Origin: Maratus speciosus
Taxonomy: Eukaryota; Arthropoda; Arachnida; Araneae; Salticidae
Direction of reading: 5' to 3'
Assembly (NCBI GenBank): GCA_963932465.1
Contig: CAWVRF010001077.1
Span: 744,001 to 808,000, forward strand
DNA length: 64,000 nt
Shown: positions 46,284-56,219 of the stretch, in pieces
Layout: the number at the start of each line of letters is the position of its first letter
Position numbering within the stretch: the first letter of the stretch is position 1
Program-made: the position numbers and the translations under genes
The notes under the pieces: model-generated
Database searches by the model: none
What the model was told of the DNA's origin: nothing
Seen by the model: only the letters and a program-made list of their open reading frames with translations

Positions 46284-47974
46284 ATTTAGTATTTAAAAAT
46301 GCGTGAGATTAATAACAAATTACAAAGAAAATATGTCATTCATTCTGAGAATATATTTACTTTTAATCTCTGTACTACATTATTTAAGTTAACCAATGAG
46401 AGAAGCCAAAAAAAACCTAGAAAACAGGAATTCTGCTTTTTCAGAATTTAGTGTCGCCCCCGATGAAAAGAAAATATATGTAGGTATATATAAATAGTTA
46501 CAAAACATATTTCAATTTTAAGACTTAAAGCACAACACTTTTATTTTATGTAAAATGCCGTCATTTGCATCCGCTTAAGAATTCCACATTTACGATCCAC
46601 TCTTAAACATCTACAGTAAAGTATGTATAGGATGTCACTATCACAAAATAATACACAAATGCAGCAAAAAGATGCCGTCATTAAAGAAACTTGACAAAAA
46701 ACGGCTATCTAATGATTCACAGGCCTTCATTTGTTTGTAAAATTAATATAGATAACTTAAAATTAAATATAGTTTATAATAGCTCCATGTTTTAATAGAA
46801 ATTATTTGTTTATATTTTTTCAAAATAGCACGTATTTTAATTACATTTTCTTTCGCTTGTTATGAGAAAATTGCAACAAAAAGATACCTAATTGCTATTT
46901 TTCAACTATTTTCCCTTTACTTTCTACATAAATGGAGTACTTGAGTTGCCAAAATTAAACAAATGGTGCTAAAAACTACAAAAAAAAAAATTAATATTTG
47001 AAAAATCAATGAAGATATATTTTTCAAACAAATTGCATTTAAAAGTACTGTTTTTTCCAATACGACGGTATAAAAATTGAAAATGTGCGACGCTTAGAAA
47101 TTAAAAAAAAATGCTATAGAGTATTTAATTGTACAATGATACATCTGCTTTGTTTATCGCTGGGTTCTGTAAGGTAACGTTATTTTTTGGACACAAAATA
47201 AGCTGGGAGAAAGAAATAGCATATCGTACCGGGGGTTTAAAAAAAAACATGCTAATATATGAGTTATTAAATAAATAATGTAAAGTAATGTACCTATTGA
47301 TTAAAAATTACCGAAAAATTAAAGTTAAATATCTTATCTATATTCAACAAACATGAAGAAACATAATTGTATAAGGAAGTAAATAAATTATTAAAAGAAT
47401 GAAAAGGGACTTAGTTAGGCGAATGTTTATTTAACAAAGTGCAAGTTCGCAAAAAGAAAAAACGCCAACTTTGAAGATGCTTTCTGAAAAATCGCCTGTT
47501 TTATTAAAAATTGAGGTTTCATTAGTATATATTTGTAAGGAAACTTGCCAATTTCATGCATTAGAATGATTTTAAAAGTGTATCAGGAAATAAGCAGTCA
47601 TAAATGTCATTTTAATCTCAATATAACGAAATTCGTAAACATTTTCAGATTAGTTCAAGCATCTTACTAGACGTACAGGTTGAAAAAAATAAGATATATA
47701 AATAAAACGGTGGCTTTCTGGTATAATTATAAAACCTAAAACATTTTTCTTACCCGCTACAACAAGCAGAAACATTTCTTGAATTCTTGTATTCTTCTCA
47801 TGGAATTTAAAAAAAAGAGTTATTTGTTAAATAAAATGAAACCTATGGCCAAAGAGCCATATCTGCTTTCCAGTTGGAAATAACATATGGATCATCTAGT
47901 ATATTGTCTATTATTATCCCTAATAAACCCCAGTATCTCTAAATAATCTTGTTTCGCAACAGAACGTAAGTTTT
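46284..47974. other. No recognisable gene
   Basis: AT-rich sequence without transposon ends or open frames of note. Confidence 0.5.
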
Positions 47975-48466
47975 GTGCATATACAAATAAAAATTCATTT
48001 GTTTTTCAATACATATGATAGATTGCTATGGAGTTTCACATATAAACACGCGTTTAAATGCCTCGTTTCTGCCAACCACAAGTTGAGTTGTCTAGATACA
48101 AGCTCATTTGTTTACCAACATGCACATTATCTATTTAATTTAAAAAGGGTACACTATTCTGAAAAAGAACACCCATGGTCTATTCAAAAAACATATTTTG
48201 AACTGGTTTATTTAAAGTCCCCTGTTATAACATACAATTTTGTGATATTTTATATTGAACGATTGGTAAATTTAGCAATATATTCCTGCAACCAATCGAT
48301 AAATTTCATATTTTCTCGTGACCAATCTGTGAATTTTTGTGTGTGTCCCTGTTACAGACACAGTTGGCAACAAAATAAGTTTCCATATTTTCCCCATGAC
48401 TTATTGGCAAAACTCTCAGGGTTTTTTTTTTTTTTTTTTTATGCAACTGCTGAACAAATTATCTAA
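47975..48466 (+). CDS. Longest clean open frame of unknown status
   Basis: ATG to TAA, 163 codons. The first ~88 residues lie in sequence unlike its surroundings and read FKCLVSANHKLSCLDTSSF and LFNLKRVHYSEKEHPWSIQK. The last ~70 residues run through the 48-kb minisatellite and a poly(T) tract (a Phe run), so the C-terminus is certainly not a normal protein end. No signal peptide, domain or catalytic motif was recognised. No splice or promoter evidence was found. More likely a chance frame, possibly over a gene remnant, than a working gene. Confidence 0.2.
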   Translation: MHIQIKIHLFFNTYDRLLWSFTYKHAFKCLVSANHKLSCLDTSSFVYQHAHYLFNLKRVHYSEKEHPWSIQKTYFELVYLKSPVITYNFVIFYIERLVNLAIYSCNQSINFIFSRDQSVNFCVCPCYRHSWQQNKFPYFPHDLLAKLSGFFFFFFYATAEQII

Positions 48467-48670
48467 TATTTTTTTTCCCACAACTGGCCGATTTCGATAT
48501 TTTCCCACAACCGAATGACTAAATTTACAATTTTTTTTTCCTGCGATTGACTGACAAGTTACGCGATTTTCTCTTGTGACCGATTATCAAAGTTTGTACT
48601 ATTTTTAGTGACCAATTGGCAAATCTTGCGACTGATTGACAAAATTAGACATTTTTCCCATTTTCCAAGC
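48225..48670 (-). repeat. Degenerate minisatellite, minus orientation
   Basis: Units such as 'ccaatcgataaatttc', 'gaccaatctgtgaattttt' and 'cgattgactgacaagtt' with T-rich linkers. The complement reads 'gaaattc.tcaatcggt', the orientation seen from 48.9 kb on. Units are about 35-50 bp and vary in length. Confidence 0.75.
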
Positions 48671-48889
48671 ATTGGAAACTATAATGAAGGCTTAGAATAA
48701 AGAAAATTATTAATTTAATAATAAATAATTGCACAAAATAAAAATTTAATTTAAAAACCAGAATCAAGCTTTTTGGAATATCGTAAAACTAAGGTGCTTT
48801 CTTTTCCTGCTTTTTTTCATTAGAAATATTGTATCAGACCCCCGAAACAGAATATGCTTAAAAGTGTGACGTATGTCATAGAACAACGG

Positions 48890-50040
48890 ACTTCTCTGCA
48901 GAACATTTAAAATTCTCATTTTCAAGAAAATTCACCATTCAATCGAAGGAAAAATTGTGAAATTGATCACTCAATGGCTGGAAAAAAAAAAAAAAAAAAA
49001 ATCAAAATTATTTAATCATTCATTTAAAAAGATTGCGAAATTCATCAATTGGTTGCAAGAAAAACTCAAGCAATTCGTCAGTCAATCAAGGAGAAGAAAT
49101 CGTGAAATTCTTCAGCCTGTTGTGTAAAAACATACAAAATTCAATGAACAGTAGGTACACAGAAAAAAATCTCCAATTTTGGCCAATCGGTCATAGTTAA
49201 TAAAACCACGAAACTCATCAGTGCATCGCTGGAAGAAACTGCGATGATTTTCTCTAATCGGTCACGAGAAAAAGTCAAAATTTCTTACAGTACAAGGAAA
49301 ATATCACGAAATTTGCAAATTGGCCGCAGTTAAAAAATGGAAAACACATCAGTGGATTCTCGGAGGAAACAGCGAAATTTGTCGATCAGTAGTGGAAAAA
49401 AAACCTCATAATTTCCCCCAATCGGTAACAAAAAAAAAAAAAAAAAAAAAAAAAAATTGTCAATTGGTACAAGAAAAATATTGCGAAATTTAAAAATCGG
49501 TCATAGGTTTAAAAAAATGCGAAATTCACCAGTGAATTGTCGGAAAAAATCAGCAATTTGTTGATCAGTCGTGGAAAAAAACCAGAGATTTAGTCAATTG
49601 GTTGCAAAAAAGCAACAAAGAAAAAATATTGCAAAATTCACTGATCTGTCGCAGGTAGAACGTGAAATTGGTCCGTCACAGAAAAAAGCCTGATTTTTAT
49701 CAATCGTTCGCAAGAAAAGACTGAAAAAATTTGCCAATCAGTAGAAACATATAGCAGATTATTCCAAACAGTTGTTTGTAAAAATACATGAAATTCATCG
49801 ATTAAGTAGCAGGAAAAATGCACGATTTTCTCCAATTGGTTGCAAGAAGTTTCTGCAAAATTTGCTTATTGGTACAAGGAAAATTTCACAAAATTCCCCA
49901 ATCAATCAAGAGAAAAAACGCGAAATTTGTTAGTAGAAAGTCGGAAAAAAAAATCTGAAATTCGTCGAACAGCTGCGGAAAAAACACAATTTTTGTCAAT
50001 CGGGTGCAAAAAAAAAACGACAAAGTTCCTTATAAGGTTT
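48890..50040 (+). repeat. Degenerate minisatellite, plus orientation
   Basis: Units of about 35-50 bp with a consensus close to 'gcgaaatt(c/t)gtcaatcggt' followed by 'cg(c)a' and an A-rich linker of variable length. Examples are near 49035, 49072, 49500 and 49915. Frames through it, such as 49840-50064, give Lys-rich repeat peptides and are not genes. Confidence 0.8.
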
Positions 50041-51055
50041 ACTTTAAGTTTTTTGGCTCGCTGAATTCGAATTTTTAACTTACCCCCAAAATCCCCCCCC
50101 CCCCCGAAATAGTTGTTATTAACTTAAATTTCTTATTATTTTAGGGGGAAAGCATTACGAAATTCAGAAACTAGACAAAATTTGCTACAAATAGGATAGA
50201 TGACATTATGGCGTAGGATAAACAGGGAGAGAGGGGGCTGCCTCGGAAGTTGCCCCGCGCGCTTTTCTCAAAAACCAAATTTTTTCAAAAAATCAATTTT
50301 TTGGGGGGTTGTCGGGTGAAATTTTGGTGAGAAGTTACAAATTCGGATTCAGCGGCCCCAAAAACATAAAGTGAGTCGAAATCCAGAACTAGTATTAATT
50401 TTTCCAGGTAAATCCTCTATTGCCTGACTTCATAACTTAGTGCATGTAGCGCCGCAGTGCATGTTCAGAGACAGCCCTCCCCGTTCATCCTACGTCATAA
50501 TATCATATATCCTATTTGTTGAAAATTTTGTCTAGTTTTTGAATTTCGTAATGTTTTTCCCCCTAAAAAGTTAAAAACAATTATTTGGGGGATTTTCGGG
50601 GGGGGGGAGTTAAAAATTCGTATTCAGCGACCCAAAAAACTTAAAGTAAACCTTATAGAGAAAGTTCGGAGGGGAGATGAGAGGGTGAATGTAAACGCGT
50701 GGGTGGTTAAGTGGAATTGCGCAACTTAGTTCACGCAGCACCGCGCACATGTTCCGAGGCAGATCCCCCCTTCCCCTTCATCCTAAGTCATATATCTAAT
50801 TTGTTGCAAATTTTGTCTACTTTCTGAATTTCTAGATACTTTTTCTCTAAAACAATAAAAATGATTTTTTTAATAAAAACCTTTTTTGGGGGGCATTTTA
50901 CCAAAATTTGGGGGGGCAGGGGTTGCCGGGGAGGAATTTTGGTGGGAAGTTACAAATTCGGATTCAGCGACACAAAAAACATATAGTAAGCCTTTTTCCA
51001 GAACTACCATGAACTTTGGTAGGTAGAGCCCCTATACGGTCTCTATTGCCTGGAC
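50041..51055. repeat. Inverted composite repeat inside the minisatellite
   Basis: 'aaggtttactttaagtttttt' (split: aaggtttact + ttaagtttttt) at 50034 is mirrored near 50637. 'gaagttacaaattcggattc' occurs near 50331 and 50947. 'atgacat' and 'aggatgaa'/'aggataaa' phrases recur near 50200, 50500 and 50780. G/C runs at 50094-50105 and 50598-50607 sit at equivalent places. About four related ~300-bp modules in alternating orientation. Confidence 0.7.
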
Positions 51056-51650
51056 TATTAGTGGATCGTTGGGAAAAAAAATTTGAGATTCGTCAATCCC
51101 ATCAGCCGAAAGAAAAAAGAGAAAAAATTTGCCAATCGGCAAAAAGAAAATATAACTAAATTTGCCGACCAATCACGTGTAAAAAAACTAAAATTGTCAG
51201 AAGATGGTAAAATAAAATAAAATAAAAAAAATCGCTAAATTCTTCGATTAGTTGCGGGATTTTTTCCAATTGGTCACAGAAAAAAGCTAGAACAATCACC
51301 AATGAGTCGTTGGTAAAAAAACACTAAATTCGTGGATTAGTCGTGTGAAAAAAAAACTGATTTTTGCCAATCAGTCTAAGAAAAATATCGCAAAATTCAC
51401 CTATCGGTTGCAGTTAAACACTAAATTTGTCAGTGAATTGTGGAAAATCTCAAATTTCTTCTATCATGTTGCGAATAAAAAATTCGCAAAATTCAACAAT
51501 CAAGTTCGAGGGAAAAAAACACGAAATTCAACAGTTAACAGAGGGGAAAACATGAAATATTACGATAATCGTAAATCGATCGTTGGACAAAAATGCAAAA
51601 TTCATCATTCGATCAGGATAAAAGTGCAAAATTTGCTAGTAGTTTTTTCG
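51056..51650 (+). repeat. Degenerate minisatellite, continuation
   Basis: The gcgaaattcgtcaatcggt-type units resume after the composite block. The 115-codon open frame at 51345-51692 follows the unit sequence and is Lys/Asn-rich. Confidence 0.75.
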
Positions 51651-51689
51651 TGTGTGTATGTCAGCGTTTTACAAAATGCCTTTTGCGCT

Positions 51690-52260
51690 TAATGGTAGTT
51701 CTGGAAATCGACTTACTTTATGTTTTTTGAGTTGCTGAATCCGAATTTGTAACTTCCCACCAAAATTTCCCCTGGCAACCCCACTAAATTTTGGTAAAAT
51801 GCTTCCCCAAAAGAGGTTTTTATTCATAAAATCATTTTTTTTATTCTTTTAAGAAAAGTATATAGAAATTCAGAAAACAGACAAAATTTGCAACAAATAA
51901 GATATATGACATTAAGACTTAGGATGAATGGGGAGGGGACCTGCATGGACTAAGTTGCGCAATTTCACTTAACCACTCACATCATTTACGTTCGCTGTCC
52001 CGTCTCCCCTCTGAACTTTCCTTTATAAGGTTTACTTAAGTTTTTTGGACGCTGAATCCAAATTTTTAACTTCCCACCAAAATCCCCCCCCCCCCCAAAA
52101 AAAAGTTTTTAAAGTATCTAGAAAATCAGAAAGTAAGCAAAGTTTGCAATAAATCGGATACATGACATTATGATGTAGGATGAACGGGGAGTGAGGGAGT
52201 TGCCTCGGAACATGCACCGCGGCACTGTTCTCAAAAACAAGATTTTTTCAAAAAAATTTC
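51690..52260 (-). repeat. Composite repeat module, complement orientation
   Basis: 'atggtagttctggaaatcga' and 'tgaatccgaatttgtaactt' are the complement of sequence near 50350 and 50990. A second module from 52017, 'aaggtttacttaagtttttt', matches 50034. Confidence 0.75.
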
Positions 52261-52890
52261 ATATTGACCAAAATTATATATTAAATGATATAAAAATTAA
52301 AAGAACCTTAAAAATTTCACCCAAATATTAACTGTAAGTTTCAATGTTTAGATCTGCAATGATGAGCATATTCTAGATGTTTGCAAATTTTAAGATTTGC
52401 CAGATTTGAGGGAGTCTGCTGTAAAATCAAATTTTAATAAAATGAAAGAAATATTTAAATTCTAAAAAAGGAAAAAAGGGTTTTTAATACTTTGCATTAA
52501 CTTATTAAATTATGAACAAATGGCAGTTTACAACAACAAAAATATTTTTAAACCGATTTTTAATTCGGCAAAAAATAAGATTTATCAAATGCAAATTTGA
52601 CAATAAAAGAGTATCGCAGAATTATAGGATATAATGCCAATAATACAAAAGTGTGACATCACATTTGATTTTAAATGCAACACTAGCATGTGACGTTCTT
52701 ACTACATATTCTATTCTTATGTATTTTGTAGATAAGCCAATTTAGTTTTTCTAAACAAGGATATTAATTTAACGAAATAATAATTTAACTAAGTAATTAT
52801 TTAACTGTAAAATAAAGTAAACATAGGAAAATGTCTATTTAACATAGTAAGAAATATTTTGGTTTGTAATTACTGCTTTTAAAAAATATA
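52261..52890. other. AT-rich DNA with a truncated pogo-like end
   Basis: 'ccagatttgagggagtctgc' followed by 'tgtaaa' near 52399 matches the right end of the 42593 element. Nothing else was recognised. Confidence 0.5.
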
Positions 52891-53262
52891 GGTACTTTTC
52901 CGTTATATGGATACCACTGTCACCAAGCATAATAGTTGGCACAAAACGAATATCATGTGAATTGAAACATTTGAAAAATAAAAGAAAAAACATTGTCGAT
53001 AGTAAAGTGAGCATTTTAAAAATATAACATTTGAAAATTACAGACATTTACGAACTGTTTTATTAAATCACAAATATATACTGAAAATAAGTGAACAAAT
53101 AACTTTTATGCAATAAAGTAATAAAATAAAACTCATTTGTAATTTTATGCCAGCAGTTTAATATATCTTTTAGCATTGCACTAAACATTTATTGGCACAT
53201 TAGCATACTTTTTGGCATGGTGTCTGTATAACGGAAAAATATCAAAATATAAAAGTATCTTA
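52891..53262. mobile_element. MITE with GGTACTTTTCCGTTATA ends
   Basis: 'tacttttccgttatatgga' with 'accactg' at the left; right end complement 'tttttccgttatacagac' with 'accatg'. It resembles the TA-cored hairpin family at its first ten bases but has a 300-bp AT-rich interior. Confidence 0.6.
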
Positions 53263-54085
53263 TTGACTGTAGCCTGTTATTACTAAAAAAAATCCCTGAC
53301 AGGTTCTGAAATTTTATTACTCATTTTACACGTAAAATAAAACAAATTTGGAATCAAAACTTAATGGTTATTTTCTGTTGTTTATATCAGCGTTGTTGTA
53401 AAATTGCCTTTGGATCCAAAAGAATTTTCAGAAAATTTCAGGCTCATAAGTATTTTGGAGTTTCATTTTCAAATTTTAATGAAAATGACTTTATTTTACT
53501 TGTTTTTAATAACTTTACCTTATTTGCAATTGTTCCTGTATCTTAATCTATTATTTAAAAAATGTAATTTTTTTGGATAATTTTTCTGTTTTGTTTGATG
53601 TTACAACTTGCAAATTTGCATTATTATGTTATTTTGGGGGTAAAGGGGAAATAAAAAGGAATTGAATTAATAAAAAATAAATTTATATATTGTTTCAATA
53701 ATACTTAATGAACGTATACAATTTTTTTTTCTTAATTGTATTTGAAACTATGTTCGAAAAAAAATTCTGAGGCATGTAAAAATGTTTCAGGAATGTTCAA
53801 AATTTTCAGGCGGACTTGACTTTTCGTTAAAGAGAAAAAAAATGAAAAATGCAAAAGTGGTCCACTGTAGTCTCCTATATATTTTTTAATCCTTTTCTTA
53901 ATTATCCTTCTCGGTTGATGGATAAATCTTAATGAAGAGGTTAAGAGCTGGCTTTGTTTAATTAATTTATATATTATTTATTTTCTTGCAAAATTTGAAT
54001 GGTTTTGTTTGAGTAGCAATAGAAAACTTTGAATTTTATATACTAATGGCTATTTACAAAATTTCATTTCTTTTTAAGGTTTTAA
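53263..54085. other. No recognisable gene
   Basis: AT-rich sequence with one 60-codon open frame (53364-53546) that has no motif. Confidence 0.5.
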
Positions 54086-54155
54086 GAGGGGGTGTCCATT
54101 ACTGGGATGGTTAATTAGTCATTTTCCAGTAATGGACACCCCATGTAGACATTGC
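54086..54155. mobile_element. GGGTGTCCATTACTGG hairpin
   Basis: 'ggggtgtccattactggg' and its complement are separated by about 20 bases. The same 16-base word recurs in direct orientation at about 55094, 55117 and 55307. These are ends or fragments of one transposon family, with 'ctaccctata' as the outer end near 55335. Confidence 0.65.
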
Positions 54156-54381
54156 TAAAAATGCAATTTTGGTAATGTTTATAGTGCATAAAATACTTTG
54201 GCTTAACTGCAAACCTAAATAATCAAATTTAATTTTTAAATTATACTTACCAAAATGTAATAACACCAAAACTTTTATAAATAGCTGCTTTTAAGTTATT
54301 TTATGTGATTAATAAAATTTCGATATTTTATTTTATTTATTATTTTTTTTTATGTAGTAGTAGTACATATATATACCTCAC

Positions 54382-54474
54382 ATATTTTATAATCTGGCAA
54401 TCAAACCAGTCGGGAAGCAGAAAATACTGTTTAAGAGCACAGTCAAAGAGGGGCTCATAGGGCTTAATCTCTCT
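54382..54474 (-). CDS. Candidate second exon of an unidentified host gene
   Basis: On the minus strand, 'tttttatttaaacag' precedes AGAGAG at 54474 and 'GTGAGG' follows TAT at 54382, so a 93-base (31-codon) exon is bounded by good splice signals. Only one frame is open through both sites and it reads REIKPYEPLFDC, ALKQYFLLPDWF, DCQIIKY. Codon use (CCC, CTC, GAC, TGC) is much richer in G+C than the neighbourhood. The frame is phase 0 at its start, matching the phase-0 end of the candidate first exon at 55740. I do not recognise the protein. Fragments of a repeat flank it, so an exon of a transposase is the main alternative. Confidence 0.55.
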
Positions 54475-55090
54475 CTGTTTAAATAAAAACAATGTTACAG
54501 AAGCTATTAAAAATCCATTTTCTGTCTTAAATGTTTCCTTATTAAAAAAAAAAAAAAATGTAATACTACTATTAATGAAAGTTATAGGTAATATTCATGA
54601 AACTAGTAAATCTGCAGATCAGGGGCCTCAAACATCAGTTCTACAGTTTTATTTTGAAATTATTTTATTTAGTATTTAAAATATTCAACTCACAATATCA
54701 TTTCTTTCATATTTGTAATATTAATTATTATAAATGATATATCAAGTAATCTCTGGAAGATTGTTAAAAATAGTGACACAAAACTAAACATCAATATTCC
54801 AAAACTTTTTTTTTTTAATTACCTTTTAAATCCACCACTGTTTCAATAATTTGATAGCTGTAATTGTCTGACATTTAGTATTTTAAACTATCCATCTAAA
54901 ATAATTAAAACATCGATCTTCTGATAATTAGAATAATTGATGCAAACAGTAAATGATTATCACAAATATTTTATTAATTACTGGTATCCTAATTGTTAAA
55001 TTTATTTAAAAATAACTATTTTGTTAGTATGTATTCATTAAATTCTGGTTCTAAATACAGTCATAAAAACAATTATATTTATTACTTTTT

Positions 55091-55430
55091 ATGGGGTGTC
55101 CATTACTGGAACAGAGGGTGTCCATTACTGGGCTTTTGGGTGTTTTGATATATTTCTGTTATTTAAAATTAAATTTCTATTCATATGGGGAAATTAGGCT
55201 ATAAGAATGGTTAAATATTGTTGATAGATTAATATAATATTGAAAAAACTGGAATATAATAATTATAACTATTAATAAAAAAATAATTTTTAAAGGAATT
55301 CCTTAAGGGTGTCCATTACTGGCACATCTACCCTATAAGAATTTTTGGCCGCGGACGAGCCGAACTTTTAATTTTTGTATCGGGGCGGGTCCGGGCTTTC
55401 AAATTTCGGCCCGTGCACCCCTCTACCCCT
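55091..55430. mobile_element. Fragments of two DNA transposon ends
   Basis: Two direct 'gggtgtccattactgg' words at 55094 and 55117, a third at 55307 leading into 'cacatctaccctata'. Next to it 55346-55430 reads 'cgggtccgggctttcaaat' and 'ggcccgtgcacccct', the complement of a CAGGGGTGCACGGGCC-type hAT end. Confidence 0.6.
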
Positions 55431-55739
55431 AGCTATGCATTGCAACACTTTTCTTTTAATATTATGGTGTTGCCGTTAAAATATGTAATTGTCATTTTAA
55501 TTAAATAGCTCAAATCAGTAAGCATTATAATAATACATATGAATGTCAATAAATTATAAAGAATCTTATATTATTATCTTTATAGGATTTTTTAATAATA
55601 CAGAAATCCTTTTTGCCTAGCACGTTTCACTCACATGTGACTACCGATAAAAGTTGCATATGTTTGTTTCACATGATCAATTTTAAAAAAGATAAAATAT
55701 TTAAGTGACACCAGAAGAGAAAATAGAGCCAGCACTTAC

Positions 55740-55874
55740 CTTTTCGTCTTTAGCAGATTCATAGGTCAAAGTGTACTTGCATTTTCACGGAACATGGGAA
55801 TATGGCTGCCTGAACCTGACACGACACTGCATGTTCTGTTTCTTTCGTCTTCGTCTCAGCAGAGGAGTGGACAT
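55740..55874 (-). CDS. Candidate first coding exon with in-frame TGA
   Basis: The minus strand has ATG at 55874 in the context 'tgaacgATGtcc' and runs 135 bases (45 codons) to AAG|GTAAGT, a consensus 5' splice site, at 55740/55739. It reads MSTPLLRRRRKKQNMQCRV, RFRQPYSHVP, TGA, KCKYTLTYESAKDEK. The end phase (0) joins the exon at 54474 without a break, giving ..SAKDEK-REIKPY... The single TGA at codon 30 could be selenocysteine, a CGA-to-TGA mutation, a sequence error, or a sign that translation does not start here. The upstream sequence is CpG-containing (gcgcttgcgtag), as in promoters. Product unidentified. Confidence 0.5.
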
Positions 55875-55925
55875 CGTTCAACTACGCAAGCGCAGAGACC
55901 GAGAAACCTTCCAGTAAAAGATTTT
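55875..55925 (-). promoter_or_regulatory. Possible 5' UTR/promoter of the minus-strand gene
   Basis: Short stretch upstream of the ATG at 55874 with several CpGs and much higher G+C than the flanks. It ends abruptly at a poly(T) run (poly(A) on the gene strand) at 55921-55937. No TATA box was seen. Confidence 0.3.
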
Positions 55926-56219
55926 TTTTTTTTTTTTGCTTTTTGAAAAGAGCGGGTTGGGGGGGGGGGGGGAATTCAATAATGATACTGAAAATTGATA
56001 TCTTTTCGACTTGATTCTTGTCCAGGATGCTTATTTTTGAAATCGAAATGTTTATAATAGAGTAATCTGTGATGTTTATATTCCAATACGAATCTTTCGC
56101 GATTCGGCCAGTAGAGGGCGCTTTGAAAAAAACAGCAAAAAAGGCTGTGAAGTGTGTTTTTTAGTTTTCGGGAAATAATAACGGTGTTTTTTGCTGTAAT
56201 TTTCACCGTTATTTTTTAC

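Noticed and set aside
48225..50040. CRISPR-like spaced repeats
   Set aside because: Units vary in length and sequence and the linkers are A-rich low-complexity DNA, so it is a degenerate minisatellite.
51345..51692. 115-codon frame as a Lys-rich protein gene
   Set aside because: It follows the degenerate minisatellite units, and its peptide repeats track the DNA repeat.
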